Below are positions 1-7,857 of a stretch of 64,000 bases of DNA, piece by piece. Positions within the stretch are counted from its first letter, which is position 1, and the number at the start of each line of letters is the position of its first letter. The stretch comes from Flagellimonas olearia (lineage in GTDB: Bacteria > Bacteroidota > Bacteroidia > Flavobacteriales > Flavobacteriaceae). The position numbers and the translations under genes were made by a program. The notes under the pieces were generated by a model. It was not told the DNA's origin and ran no database searches. It worked only from the letters and a program-made list of their open reading frames with translations. The stretch is from NCBI RefSeq assembly GCF_009184425.1, contig NZ_WELG01000001.1, positions 1,735,870 to 1,799,869 of the forward strand, in the 5' to 3' direction.

Positions 1-324
1 TTTGGAATCAAACAACGCTGTCCAAGCCTTCTCATCATACGGTTTGATCAGTGGGTTATCTTCGGTAAGCGCCCACTTAAATCGGATGTAGCTATGGTGG
101 TGACTGTCCGCAATGTGGTGTACCAATTGCCTTACGGTCCAACCCTCTGGCCTGTACGGAGTTTCCAATTGATCCTCGGAAAGCGGCAGGACCATTTCGG
201 CCAAGCGTTGGGGAAGATTCTCCAAAACAGTGATCCATTCATCCAAATGGTGCTGTGTGATCGGATTGGGAATTTGATAATGCCCAATAGGGTAACGAAG
301 TTGCTCCAATTGTTCTTTTTCCAT
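1..324 (-). CDS. DinB/YfiT-type putative metal-dependent hydrolase or transferase (3' end cut off)
   Basis: The minus strand reads from an ATG at 324 through the window edge without a stop, so only the first 108 residues are present. The protein starts MEKEQLEQLRYPIGHYQIPN and contains EGWTVRQLVHHIADSHHH followed by SYIRFKWALTEDNP, the pattern of the YfiT/bacillithiol-transferase branch of the DinB four-helix superfamily. In that family conserved histidines bind a divalent metal; HHIADSHHH supplies the first ligands, and the remaining ligand would lie beyond the edge. The substrate cannot be inferred. It is divergent from the peroxiredoxin gene. Confidence 0.8.
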   Translation of the reverse strand, partial: MEKEQLEQLRYPIGHYQIPNPITQHHLDEWITVLENLPQRLAEMVLPLSEDQLETPYRPEGWTVRQLVHHIADSHHHSYIRFKWALTEDNPLIKPYDEKAWTALFDSK

Positions 325-443
325 ATACCAAAAATAAGGAACTCTTCCACAGAATAGGATAGCGTTCAATCATAAAACGCAGAAGCGACCTCAATTTTAA
401 TACACTTTTAACGCCATGAAAAACATGCAATTAAATTATCTAC

Positions 444-451
444 TAATTTTG
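444..451 (+). promoter_or_regulatory. Putative -7 promoter box of the peroxiredoxin gene
   Basis: TAATTTTG matches the Bacteroidota -7 consensus TAnnTTTG and lies 37 nt before the ATG at 489. No TTTG is seen 19 nt upstream, so the -33 element is absent or degenerate. Confidence 0.45.
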
Positions 452-488
452 TAGGACAACTATTTTTTAATCTAAAAACAAAACATAT

Positions 489-1127
489 ATGGCCGCATTA
501 CGATTGGGCGATACCGCTCCTGATTTCACTGCCGCAACTTCCGAGGGCACATTGAACTTTTACGACTATCTTGGTGATGGTTGGGGCATTCTTTTTTCGC
601 ATCCCGCTGATTTTACCCCGGTATGCACAACAGAACTGGGCACAGCTGCCAAGTTCAAGGGCGAATTTGACAAACGCAACGTAAAAATGATGGCATTGAG
701 CGTTGATGGTGCCGAATCCCACAAAGAATGGATCAAGGATATCAACGAAACACAGAACACTGTGGTCAATTTCCCCATCATTGCCGATGAGGACAAAAAA
801 GTGTCCGACCTATATGATATGATCCACCCCAATGCAAACGATACGCTTACCGTTCGTTCGGTATTTATCATTGGCCCGGACAAAAAGGTAAAATTGATTT
901 TGACCTATCCTGCATCCACGGGACGGAACTTCTACGAGCTTTTAAGGGTCGTAGACTCCCTACAATTGACCTCAAACCATAAAGTGGCCACACCCGCAAA
1001 CTGGAAAAATGGGGAAAAGGTTGTGGTCAGTCCGGCCATTCCCACCGAAGAAGCAAAGCAAATCTTTTCGGGTGGGGTTGAAGAAGTTAAGCCGTATTTG
1101 AGGTTGACACCGGACCCCACTGCATAA
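489..1127 (+). CDS. 1-Cys peroxiredoxin (Prx6 class)
   Basis: This 212-residue thiol peroxidase would reduce hydrogen peroxide and organic hydroperoxides in the cytoplasm. The catalytic motif PADFTPVCTTELG places the peroxidatic cysteine at residue 46, and no other cysteine occurs in the protein, so a resolving thiol must come from a partner. The long C-terminal extension after residue 165 (TPANWKNGEKVVVSPAIP) is typical of the Prx6 class, as is the length. It appears to be monocistronic with its own -7 box at 444-451. The ATG at 489 is the only good start. Confidence 0.93.
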   Translation: MAALRLGDTAPDFTAATSEGTLNFYDYLGDGWGILFSHPADFTPVCTTELGTAAKFKGEFDKRNVKMMALSVDGAESHKEWIKDINETQNTVVNFPIIADEDKKVSDLYDMIHPNANDTLTVRSVFIIGPDKKVKLILTYPASTGRNFYELLRVVDSLQLTSNHKVATPANWKNGEKVVVSPAIPTEEAKQIFSGGVEEVKPYLRLTPDPTA

Positions 1128-1215
1128 TCTTTTTTTAAGAAAAAATAACAAAAACCCTAATTATCAATAAATTAAACGTACATTCGCTGCTCAAATTAAT
1201 TTTTTAGTATTTATT

Positions 1216-1410
1216 ATGAGTAAAGGAACAGTAAAATTCTTCAACGATTCAAAAGGTTATGGCTTTATCACTGAAGAAGGTTCAGAAACAGATCACTTTG
1301 TACACATTTCAGGTCTAATCGATGAAATTAGGGAAGGTGACGTTGTAGAATTCGAACTACAACAAGGTAAAAAAGGATTGAACGCCGTAAACGTACAAGT
1401 TATTGATTAA
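1216..1410 (+). CDS. Cold-shock domain protein
   Basis: This 64-residue protein is a single cold-shock domain. It carries the two RNA-binding motifs KGYGFI (RNP1) and DHFVHIS (RNP2) and starts MSKGTVKFFNDSKGYGF. Such proteins bind single-stranded nucleic acid and act as RNA chaperones. The 88-nt leader contains TACATTCG at 1179-1186, one base off the -7 consensus. A strong hairpin terminator follows directly, so the gene is monocistronic. Which Csp paralogue it is cannot be told. Confidence 0.95.
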   Translation: MSKGTVKFFNDSKGYGFITEEGSETDHFVHISGLIDEIREGDVVEFELQQGKKGLNAVNVQVID

Positions 1411-1435
1411 GGTACAAACGCTCTTTTTTATAAAT

Positions 1436-1466
1436 AAAACCCGGGTTTTTCCCGGGTTTTTTATTT
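1436..1466 (+). terminator. Rho-independent terminator of the cold-shock gene
   Basis: A perfect 10-bp stem AAAACCCGGG/CCCGGGTTTT with a five-T loop starts 26 nt after the stop and is followed by a T-rich tract. Confidence 0.92.
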
Positions 1467-1549
1467 TTTAAAAATTTGGACGCAACCTCTTTCCTTTTTT
1501 ATATCTATCCTATAAAGACGTTCCCCCATAACCATTAAATAAAAATGCT

Positions 1550-1666
1550 ATGAACACTTTTTTTGGGATACTCCTTCTCCTTTTGGTTGTTAACGCATTG
1601 CTACTTATTCTGAGTGTCAACGGTTCAAAAAAGGGCTTCTTCGGTGGAATTTTTCACAAAAATTAG
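1550..1666 (+). CDS. Micro-protein with one membrane segment (TFF-SVN family, copy A)
   Basis: This 38-residue open frame starts MNTFFGILLLLLVVNALLLI and continues LSVNGSKKGFFGGIFHKN. It is one hydrophobic helix (about residues 4-22) ending in SVN, then a short basic tail. It aligns without gaps over the first 24 residues with 1745-1828 and 22421-22600, sharing M-x-T-F-F-x2-LL-x-LL-x2-N-x2-LL-x2-SVN. Three copies of one pattern argue that it is translated. I recognise no named family; a small inner-membrane regulatory protein is a guess. Confidence 0.6.
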   Translation: MNTFFGILLLLLVVNALLLILSVNGSKKGFFGGIFHKN

Positions 1667-1744
1667 GCCTCAACCTAAATATCAAGACAATACGGTAGGG
1701 GTTTTCCACGTTCAATTGTTATCATAGAAAGACAATATCCTATT

Positions 1745-1828
1745 ATGGGCACATTCTTTACCGTTTTACTGCTATTACTTTTCCTGAACTTCTGCTTGCT
1801 TTTGGTCAGTGTCAATAGAGCCAAATAA
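1745..1828 (+). CDS. Micro-protein with one membrane segment (TFF-SVN family, copy B)
   Basis: This 27-residue frame starts MGTFFTVLLLLLFLNFCLLL and ends VSVNRAK. It is little more than the hydrophobic helix shared with the copy 79 bp upstream and the one at 22421. A hairpin followed by Ts comes immediately after the stop, consistent with a short transcript ending here. The function is unknown. Confidence rests on the shared pattern, not on length. Confidence 0.55.
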   Translation: MGTFFTVLLLLLFLNFCLLLVSVNRAK

Positions 1829-1857
1829 AAAAAGCCTCCTGTTTTGGAAGCTTTTTA
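1829..1857 (+). terminator. Terminator after micro-protein B
   Basis: The stem AAAAAGCCTCC (1829-1839) pairs with GGAAGCTTTTT (1845-1855) with one mismatch and a TGTTTT loop. Being A-rich on one side and T-rich on the other, it could also end the convergent isomerase transcript. Confidence 0.65.
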
Positions 1858-1880
1858 TGTTGCACATCTCTGGAAGTTAT

Positions 1881-2813
1881 TTATTTGACACCCATAAGTT
1901 CCACATCAAAAATCAAAGTGGCATCAGGTGGAATAACCCCTCCTGCTCCCGCACTTCCATAGGCCAAGTGTGAAGGAATCACAAAACGGGCCTTATCACC
2001 CACTTGCAATAGTCCAATCCCTTCATCCCATCCTGGAATAACCTGACCTACACCCAAGCTGAAGTCAATGGGTTGATTTCTTTTATAGGAGGAATCAAAA
2101 ACCTGTCCATCGGACAAACATCCCTCATAATGTACAGAAACCGTGCTGCCTTTTTGAGGTTTGGCCCCACTCCCTTTTTGAATGATCTTGTATCGAAGAC
2201 CACTATCGGTTTTGTCAAACCCAGCTGCCAATTCTTCCATCTCCGCTTCCGCTTTGGCCTTGGCTTCCGCAATTCGTTTCTCCCGGGCTCCCTCAAAGGT
2301 CCTGAAAGCCTCAATGGCATTCCAATTTTGGGCATCATCCCCTACCCTTACAATTTCCAAACTTTCAATTGTATCGCCTTGGGCAATGGCGTCCACTACT
2401 TCCTGCCCATGCTCCACATGTCCAAAAACAGTATGCTTGTTATCCAACCACGGTGTGGCCACATGGGTAATAAAAAACTGGCTCCCATTGGTACCAGGAC
2501 CTGCATTGGCCATGGAAAGTACTCCCGGCCCCTCATGGGTCAACTCTGGGTGGAACTCATCATCAAATTTATATCCCGGGTCACCAGTACCGGTTCCCAA
2601 AGGACACCCCCCTTGAATCATAAAATCCGCAATCACCCTGTGGAACTTCAGTCCATCATAATAGGGTTTGCCCTGGGGTTTTGCCGAATTTTCCATGTTA
2701 CCTTCTGCCAAAGCCACAAAATTACCCACGGTACCCGGGGTTTTGTCATACGTAAGCTTTACCAATATTTCACCTTTGGAGGTGTTGAATTTCGCGTAGA
2801 TGCCGTCTTCCAT
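1881..2813 (-). CDS. Dual-family peptidyl-prolyl isomerase: cyclophilin fused to FKBP
   Basis: This 310-residue protein joins two unrelated prolyl isomerase folds. Residues about 5-165 are a cyclophilin ([14 protein letters not shown], then [11 protein letters not shown]). A charged helix rich in Ala, Glu and Lys (about 175-200) follows. Residues about 215-310 are an FKBP ([48 protein letters not shown]). No signal peptide is seen, so a cytoplasmic folding role is likely. The order cyclophilin then FKBP matches the CFBP type described in flavobacteria and spirochaetes. A TACCTTTG -7 box lies 47 nt upstream of the start. Confidence 0.93.
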   Translation of the reverse strand: MEDGIYAKFNTSKGEILVKLTYDKTPGTVGNFVALAEGNMENSAKPQGKPYYDGLKFHRVIADFMIQGGCPLGTGTGDPGYKFDDEFHPELTHEGPGVLSMANAGPGTNGSQFFITHVATPWLDNKHTVFGHVEHGQEVVDAIAQGDTIESLEIVRVGDDAQNWNAIEAFRTFEGAREKRIAEAKAKAEAEMEELAAGFDKTDSGLRYKIIQKGSGAKPQKGSTVSVHYEGCLSDGQVFDSSYKRNQPIDFSLGVGQVIPGWDEGIGLLQVGDKARFVIPSHLAYGSAGAGGVIPPDATLIFDVELMGVK

Positions 2814-2859
2814 ATCTTCTGATTATAAAAATTATTGGATGTTATCTTTTACAAGATTG

Positions 2860-2867
2860 CAAAGGTA
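2860..2867 (-). promoter_or_regulatory. Putative -7 box of the dual prolyl isomerase gene
   Basis: Read on the minus strand the octamer is TACCTTTG, an exact TAnnTTTG match 47 nt before the ATG at 2813. No clear -33 element is visible. Confidence 0.45.
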
Positions 2868-2948
2868 GGGGTTTTAAAGGGCAATCCCTTGAAGGTCCGA
2901 TCTTTTGCCAAATAAGAAGTATTTTTATAGAGCAAAATTCACTGACCC

Positions 2949-4034
2949 ATGAAACAGCTCGTCATCATCTTCCTCGTATTGGCAATAACAATCTCATGCC
3001 AAAACAAAACGGATACCCGTGGGTTTACCATCCAAGGAACCGCAAAGAATGTACCTGATGGAACCCATATTCTCCTGTACTTCTTTCCCAACACCCATAA
3101 AGTTGTGGATTCCACGGTTGTCATGGGTGAAAAGTTTCAATTTAAGGGAAATCTGGACCGTCCTACCTTGGCCCATGTACGAATGCCCAATAGTAGGGAT
3201 GACAAGACCTTCTGGTTGGAAAATGCCGAAATACTAGTGGTTGGCGAAAAAGGACGTTTTATGGATGCCGAAATCACCGGCTCCAAAACACAAGATGAGT
3301 CCACCTTACTTTTGGCACGCAAAGATTCCCTATTCAATGAAATGGAAAAATTGGAGGCCATGGTAACGGACAGCAATAGGGACTCCCTTTTTACAATCTA
3401 TGAGCAAATGCAGAATGTGGAGGTGGGCATCAACCAAAAGTTTATCGCGGAATATCCTGAATCCTATGAAAGCCTTACCCGATTGAACTGGTCCAAGGAA
3501 CGTCTTGGGGGCCATAAGACCGAGCAATTGTTTTCTTCCTTGGGCACGGAACTACAGACTTCGGAGGAAGGAAAGGCCATACAGGAATTCATTGCCAAGA
3601 ACCAGACCCTTGCCATCGGTGACACCTATGTCGATTTTAAACAGTCCGACCCAGATGGACAAATCGTCCGACTTTCTAACGTAAAAGGGAAGTATACCCT
3701 ATTGGAATTTTGGGCCTCTTGGTGCGGACCATGCCGAAGTTTCAATCCTGAACTGGTGGAACTCCATGAGCAATACAGGGACCAAGGGTTCGAAATCTTG
3801 GGAGTTTCCTTGGATTCCGATGAAGGTCGATGGAAAGGGGCCATTGAAAAGGATGGGCTCACCTGGACCAACGTAAGCGACCTAAAAGGAGGCAACAATG
3901 AAGCCGCCATGATCTATGGGGTACGGGACATCCCGGACAATTTCCTCATTGATGAAAACGGGAAAATCGTAGCACGGTTTATCCGCGGGGACGCCCTAAA
4001 AAACAAGCTCAAAGAAGTATTTGAAATCAAATAG
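2949..4034 (+). CDS. TlpA-like thiol-disulfide oxidoreductase lipoprotein with DUF4369-type N-domain
   Basis: This 361-residue protein has a lipoprotein signal (hydrophobic stretch ending in ITISC, cysteine 17), so it should be anchored in the envelope. Residues about 25-120 resemble the beta-rich DUF4369 domain usual in Bacteroidota. A helical linker follows, then a thioredoxin fold from about 225 with WASWCGPC at 255-262 (redox cysteines 259 and 262) and the cis-proline segment [12 protein letters not shown]. It probably reduces or oxidises envelope disulfides; the substrate is unknown. The methyltransferase starts 23 nt downstream and may share its transcript. Confidence 0.92.
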   Translation: MKQLVIIFLVLAITISCQNKTDTRGFTIQGTAKNVPDGTHILLYFFPNTHKVVDSTVVMGEKFQFKGNLDRPTLAHVRMPNSRDDKTFWLENAEILVVGEKGRFMDAEITGSKTQDESTLLLARKDSLFNEMEKLEAMVTDSNRDSLFTIYEQMQNVEVGINQKFIAEYPESYESLTRLNWSKERLGGHKTEQLFSSLGTELQTSEEGKAIQEFIAKNQTLAIGDTYVDFKQSDPDGQIVRLSNVKGKYTLLEFWASWCGPCRSFNPELVELHEQYRDQGFEILGVSLDSDEGRWKGAIEKDGLTWTNVSDLKGGNNEAAMIYGVRDIPDNFLIDENGKIVARFIRGDALKNKLKEVFEIK

Positions 4035-4057
4035 GAAGACCCTTTAAAATAAAAAGC

Positions 4058-4681
4058 ATGGAAGACCCTTGGTTAAAACGATGGGACGAACGGTATAGCA
4101 ACACGGCATACGCCTTTGGGGAAAAACCCAATGAGTATCTGCGAGAACAATTACAAAAACTCGAACCCGGGAACATCCTTTTTGCGGCTGAGGGCGAAGG
4201 CCGCAATGCCGTGTACGCCGCCAAATTGGGTTGGACCGTTTCCGCGTTCGACATCAGTACCGAAGGACGCAAAAAAGCTTTACAGCTTGCTGAAAAGAAC
4301 AAGGTATCCTTGAACTATGAGGTGGGACAACTACCCGACCTCGCTTATACTGAAGGGCAGTTTGATGCCATTGCACTGATCTATGCCCATTTTCCAGCCT
4401 CCATTAAATCCGCATACCATAAACTACTCAGCAGCTATTTACGCAAGGGAGGAACGGTGATCTTTGAGGCTTTTGGGAAAAAGCATCTGCCGTACCGGGA
4501 GAAAAATCCCAAAGTGGGCGGCCCAAGGGATTTGGAAAGCCTTTTCTCCATCGAAGAATTGCTCGAAGATTTTACGGATTATGAAATCACCGAACTTGTA
4601 GAAAAGGAAGTTGAGCTCAACGAAGGGCTTTACCATTCGGGAACCGGTTCTGTGGTGCGGTTTGTGGGACGGAAAAAATAA
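4058..4681 (+). CDS. Class I SAM-dependent methyltransferase
   Basis: This 207-residue cytoplasmic protein has the glycine-rich SAM-binding motif [19 protein letters not shown] (about residues 40-58) and the acidic loop SAFDIS that binds the adenosine ribose. This is the arrangement in TehB/thiopurine-type small-molecule methyltransferases. The opening [20 protein letters not shown] resembles proteins usually annotated only as methyltransferase. The substrate is unknown. It lies 23 nt after the thioredoxin lipoprotein gene. Confidence 0.88.
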   Translation: MEDPWLKRWDERYSNTAYAFGEKPNEYLREQLQKLEPGNILFAAEGEGRNAVYAAKLGWTVSAFDISTEGRKKALQLAEKNKVSLNYEVGQLPDLAYTEGQFDAIALIYAHFPASIKSAYHKLLSSYLRKGGTVIFEAFGKKHLPYREKNPKVGGPRDLESLFSIEELLEDFTDYEITELVEKEVELNEGLYHSGTGSVVRFVGRKK

Positions 4682-4743
4682 AATTACCCCCATCACCCTT
4701 TTTAGAAACTGAAAACCCCGAACTTCCACCAAAAACCTGCCGG

Positions 4744-5121
4744 ATGACAAAAATCACCTCAAAGCCCAACTGCGGAAACTCCCCCAAAATGGCATTCCTG
4801 AAAGAATTCAACATTGCCTTTGCCAAAGCCAATGTGAAGTTCCTTCTGGACAGCGTAACGGATGATATCGTCTGGACCATTGTTGGGAATGGAAAAATAG
4901 AGGGTAGAGAGCAATTTGCCGATGCATTGGAACAAATGACCACCGAAAACATATCGGAATTGATCTTGGACCAAATCCTTAGCCATGGAAAAGAAGGGGC
5001 TGTACGCGGGACCATGGTGATGCGGAACGGAAAGCAGTATGCCTTTTCGGACTTTTATGAGTTCAAAGGGGCCAAAGGCGAAAAGATTAAAACCATGACC
5101 TCCTACGTCATCAAACTATAA
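4744..5121 (+). CDS. SnoaL-like / NTF2-fold protein
   Basis: This 125-residue protein has the cone-shaped NTF2/SnoaL pattern: an N-terminal helix pair (FLKEFNIAFAKANVKFLLDS), the acidic DDIVWTIVGNGKIEGREQF, then beta strands ending FYEFKGAKGEKIKTMTSYVI. Members include small isomerases, hydrolases and polyketide-type cyclases, so the reaction cannot be named. The homologous part begins near an internal ATG at 4789, which is an alternative start. A second SnoaL-like gene follows 24 nt later. Confidence 0.8.
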   Translation: MTKITSKPNCGNSPKMAFLKEFNIAFAKANVKFLLDSVTDDIVWTIVGNGKIEGREQFADALEQMTTENISELILDQILSHGKEGAVRGTMVMRNGKQYAFSDFYEFKGAKGEKIKTMTSYVIKL

Positions 5122-5145
5122 ACGAACCGCAGAGATTCACAAGGA

Positions 5146-5535
5146 ATGAAATCGAACATTGAAACCATAAAGGAGCTGTACCAAGACTTCTCCAAAGGAG
5201 ACACCAACGCCATAAAGGAGAAATTTGCCCAAGACATTGAATGGATCCAAATGAAGGGCTTTCCCAATGGAGGGCACCATATTGGGTTTGATGCCATTCT
5301 CAAGAACGTGTTCCAGAATTTTGGCGAGAACTGGACCTCTTGGGCCGCAACCATTGACGAATATGTGGATGCAGGCGAATCGGTCTTTGCGATTGGACAG
5401 TACAAGGGCACTTATGGCAAAACAGGAAAATCCATGACCGCGGATTTTGCCCATCGGTATGTCCTGAAAAATGGAAAGATCACCAAGTTTACCCAATATA
5501 CGGATACCAAATTGGTGGCCGATGTGATGGAGTGA
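5146..5535 (+). CDS. SnoaL-like / ketosteroid isomerase-like protein
   Basis: This 129-residue NTF2-fold protein starts MKSNIETIKELYQDFSKGDT and contains DIEWIQMKGFPNGGHHIGFD and a beta-rich second half (GQYKGTYGKTGKSMTADFAH). It resembles uncharacterised proteins annotated as nuclear transport factor 2 family. It is probably cotranscribed with the preceding paralogue-like gene, though the two are distant in sequence. It converges on the XRE gene, leaving only 5 nt between stops. Confidence 0.85.
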   Translation: MKSNIETIKELYQDFSKGDTNAIKEKFAQDIEWIQMKGFPNGGHHIGFDAILKNVFQNFGENWTSWAATIDEYVDAGESVFAIGQYKGTYGKTGKSMTADFAHRYVLKNGKITKFTQYTDTKLVADVME

Positions 5536-5540
5536 TCACC

Positions 5541-5756
5541 TTAAAACCTAAAAAGCTCCAACAAGGGAACCTCAAGAACTTGGGCAATTTCATATAAGGT
5601 GTAGACCGTGGGATTTACTTTTCCATTTTCAATCTTCTCCAAAGCTTGGCGGTCTTTCTTGCATGCACGTGCTAAATCGGCTTGGCTCCACCCCTTTTCT
5701 TCCCGGAGTTGAACCACGCGTTTTCCCAGCTTCTTTTTTAAACCTTCTCTGTTCAC
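5541..5756 (-). CDS. XRE-family helix-turn-helix regulator
   Basis: This small DNA-binding protein is essentially one Cro/cI-type HTH: KRVVQLREEKGWSQADLARA, then DRQALEKIENGKVNPTVYTL. I chose the GTG at 5756 (71 residues, VNREGLKKKLG...) because the alternative TTG at 5798 would put the coding region inside operator-like repeats and adds a segment unlike the family. It is divergent from the SymE-like gene. The repeats between them suggest it regulates itself and that neighbour. Confidence 0.85.
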   Translation of the reverse strand: MNREGLKKKLGKRVVQLREEKGWSQADLARACKKDRQALEKIENGKVNPTVYTLYEIAQVLEVPLLELFRF

Positions 5757-5787
5757 AAAACAAATGTCAACTATTAATGTGACACTT

Positions 5788-5851
5788 TTGTCATACAAAA
5801 GTTTGACAACTCGATTAAATATTTTATTATTGTCATATAATTGTATGACAA
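5788..5851. promoter_or_regulatory. Operator-like repeats between the XRE and SymE-like genes
   Basis: The octamer TTGTCATA occurs at about 5788 and at 5830-5837, and its inverse TATGACAA at 5844-5851, with a related TTTGACAA at about 5802. The pair at 5830-5851 forms a near-perfect 22-bp palindrome that ends directly at the TTG start codon of the SymE-like gene. Such a layout fits autorepression by the adjacent XRE protein; this is inference. Confidence 0.6.
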
Positions 5852-6055
5852 TTGAGTAATTTCAAGACCCTAAAAATCCATTCCAAATTCCGTCGCCGTA
5901 CCTGGGACAACATTCTGGTGCCCGAAATACGGTTGGAGGGCCATTGGCTCAAGGAACTTGGTTTTGAGGAGGGAAAAACGGTACAGGTGATCATGCAGGA
6001 AAAAAAGCTTACCCTTGTTATTTTGGAACAAAATCCCGACCAATCCACCTCATAG
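5852..6055 (+). CDS. SymE-like toxin / AbrB-fold small protein
   Basis: This 67-residue protein matches the SymE pattern in VPEIRLEGHWLKELGFEEGK followed by TVQVIMQEKKLTLVIL, the AbrB-type swapped-hairpin fold. SymE of Escherichia coli is an SOS-induced RNA-associated toxin controlled by an antisense RNA. Here the start is a TTG abutting a palindrome, and an XRE gene is divergent, so control is probably transcriptional. Toxicity is not shown by the sequence; many SymE homologues are untested. The GNAT gene starts 19 nt downstream. Confidence 0.75.
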   Translation: MSNFKTLKIHSKFRRRTWDNILVPEIRLEGHWLKELGFEEGKTVQVIMQEKKLTLVILEQNPDQSTS

Positions 6056-6074
6056 GATCAAACCGTTCCCAAAC

Positions 6075-6566
6075 ATGCATATAGCCTACAAACGCCTCCC
6101 CGAAGTGGAAAATTCGCAGCTCATTGCCTTAATGAACCATCCCTTGGTCCGCCGCCAAATGCCCTTGCTAAAAGAAAAATTCACCGAGGAGCACTGCAAG
6201 GCCTTTATCGCTGCCAAGGAACAACTGTGGCAGGAACACGGGTACGGGCCATGGGCCTTTGTGGTGGATGGCACGTTTGCAGGTTGGGGCGGTCTACAGC
6301 TCGAAAATGGGGAGGCCGATCTGGCCTTGGTCCTCCATCCGGATTATTGGGGACTGGGCAAAAGCTTGTATAAAGGCATCATTAAAAAGGCTTTTGGGGA
6401 GATGGGACTGCCTTCGGTAACCGTATTGTTCCCGCCCACGCGCACCCGCGTACAAGGTTTGCTTCGCTTGGGGTTTGTAAGGGAACGTGAGCTCCATATG
6501 GGCAATGAACGGTTCATCAGGTACCGCTTATGGAACCCAAATGCGGGAGAATCCCATAAGTCTTAA
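6075..6566 (+). CDS. GNAT-family N-acetyltransferase
   Basis: This 163-residue protein resembles the RimJ/RimL branch of acetyl-CoA-dependent N-acetyltransferases. Visible parts are the opening MHIAYKRLPEVENSQLIALM, the core strand PWAFVVDGTFAGWGGL, and the acetyl-CoA segment LHPDYWGLGKSLYKGIIKKA with a variant Q/RxxGxG loop. The final strand GLLRLGFVRERELHM is also typical. The acceptor is unknown. The ATG at 6075 is preferred over an upstream in-frame start at 6015 that would run through the SymE-like gene. Confidence 0.87.
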   Translation: MHIAYKRLPEVENSQLIALMNHPLVRRQMPLLKEKFTEEHCKAFIAAKEQLWQEHGYGPWAFVVDGTFAGWGGLQLENGEADLALVLHPDYWGLGKSLYKGIIKKAFGEMGLPSVTVLFPPTRTRVQGLLRLGFVRERELHMGNERFIRYRLWNPNAGESHKS

Positions 6567-6631
6567 ATTTCTGGAAATCTCATAAATTTTGCCGATTTTT
6601 ATAGGATTGTTTGTACCGATTTTACAGTTGT

Positions 6632-7222
6632 ATGGGGAAAAGAAAAAAGCAGGCGAAAATTTTACGGGTTTTTAGAAAAGTGCACCGTACCACGGGTGCC
6701 TTTTTATTTGTGTTCTTCTTTTTCATATCGGTCTCCGGCCTGTTGCTGGGCTGGAAGAAAAACACCGCCGGGATGATCCTTCCCGAGTCGCAAAAGGGCA
6801 CTTCCACCGATCTACGGGACTGGCTCTCGGTGGACAGTCTGCACACCATTGCCTGCAACACCTTGCACAACTCCGTTTCGCCACAGCTTTCCTTGGAACT
6901 GGACCGGATTGATATGCGAAAGGACAAGGGCATGGTAAAGTTTGTCTTTGTGGACGAATACTACGAGGTACAGTTGGATGGCGCCACAGGCGATGTACTT
7001 TCCATTGGCCAGCGCCATTCCGACTTTTTGGAAAAAGTACATGACGGCTCCATTCTGGACCGTTATCTGGGAACTTCGGGAGTGATAAAATTGGTATATA
7101 CTACCGTCATGGGAGTTTCGCTACTGGTCTTTACCATTACCGGTTTTTGGCTGTGGTACGGCCCCAAAAAAATGCGAAAGACCACAAAGCCAAAGCTTGT
7201 TTCAACCTCAAAGTTGGGGTGA
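6632..7222 (+). CDS. PepSY-associated transmembrane protein
   Basis: This 196-residue protein has a basic N-terminus, a first membrane helix after KVHRTTGAFLFVFFFFISVS (about residues 18-45), a periplasmic PepSY-like region (about 60-150, with VDEYYEVQLDGATGDVLSIG) and a second helix near the C-terminus. This is the half-size form of the PepSY-TM family that includes siderophore-linked reductases. The ATG at 6632 fits better than a TTG at 6611. The partner and role are unknown. Confidence 0.8.
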   Translation: MGKRKKQAKILRVFRKVHRTTGAFLFVFFFFISVSGLLLGWKKNTAGMILPESQKGTSTDLRDWLSVDSLHTIACNTLHNSVSPQLSLELDRIDMRKDKGMVKFVFVDEYYEVQLDGATGDVLSIGQRHSDFLEKVHDGSILDRYLGTSGVIKLVYTTVMGVSLLVFTITGFWLWYGPKKMRKTTKPKLVSTSKLG

Positions 7223-7274
7223 ATGGTCATTTTGGTATATTAGGCGTATGATCTAACCCTAAATACCAAACATT

Positions 7275-7850
7275 ATGACCAAAGGACGAATGGAAGCTTT
7301 CAGCGATGGCGTACTGGCCATCATCATCACCATCATGGTTTTGGAAATCAAGGTTCCCCACGGGGAGGAATTCACGGACCTTGTACCATTGATCCCGGTT
7401 TTTTTGAGCTATGTGCTCAGTTTTATCTATTTGGGCATCTATTGGAACAACCATCACCATATGATGCATACGGTAAAAAAGATCACCGGAAAGGTACTTT
7501 GGGCCAATCTGCATCTTTTGTTCTGGCTCTCCTTGGTTCCCTTTGTGACCGGATGGATGGGTGAAAACCATTTTGCGGAAAACCCAATTGCCCTATATGG
7601 TGTCATCCTTTTGATGGCGGCACTGGCGTATTTCTATCTTCAGTACACCATCATTAAAACACAGGGAGAGGACTCCGTATTGAAAAAGGCCGTAGGCAAG
7701 GACTTGAAAGGCAAACTTTCCCCTATTCTATACCTTATTGGAATCGCTTTTGCTTGGATCACCCCATGGGTATCCGGGGCCATGTTTGTCTTGGTGGCCC
7801 TGATTTGGCTCATCCCCGACAAAAGAATCGAACGGATGTTGGAAGGTTAA
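7275..7850 (+). CDS. TMEM175-family potassium channel subunit
   Basis: This 191-residue integral membrane protein carries the family signature RMEAFSDGVLAIIITIMVLE in its first helix, where FSD and nearby residues define TMEM175 channels. About six hydrophobic helices follow. Prokaryotic members have one six-helix unit and assemble as tetramers that conduct potassium weakly selectively. Length and start (MTKGRMEAFS) fit. It converges on the M28 peptidase gene, 7 nt away. Confidence 0.9.
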   Translation: MTKGRMEAFSDGVLAIIITIMVLEIKVPHGEEFTDLVPLIPVFLSYVLSFIYLGIYWNNHHHMMHTVKKITGKVLWANLHLLFWLSLVPFVTGWMGENHFAENPIALYGVILLMAALAYFYLQYTIIKTQGEDSVLKKAVGKDLKGKLSPILYLIGIAFAWITPWVSGAMFVLVALIWLIPDKRIERMLEG

Positions 7851-7857
7851 CCCTTGG

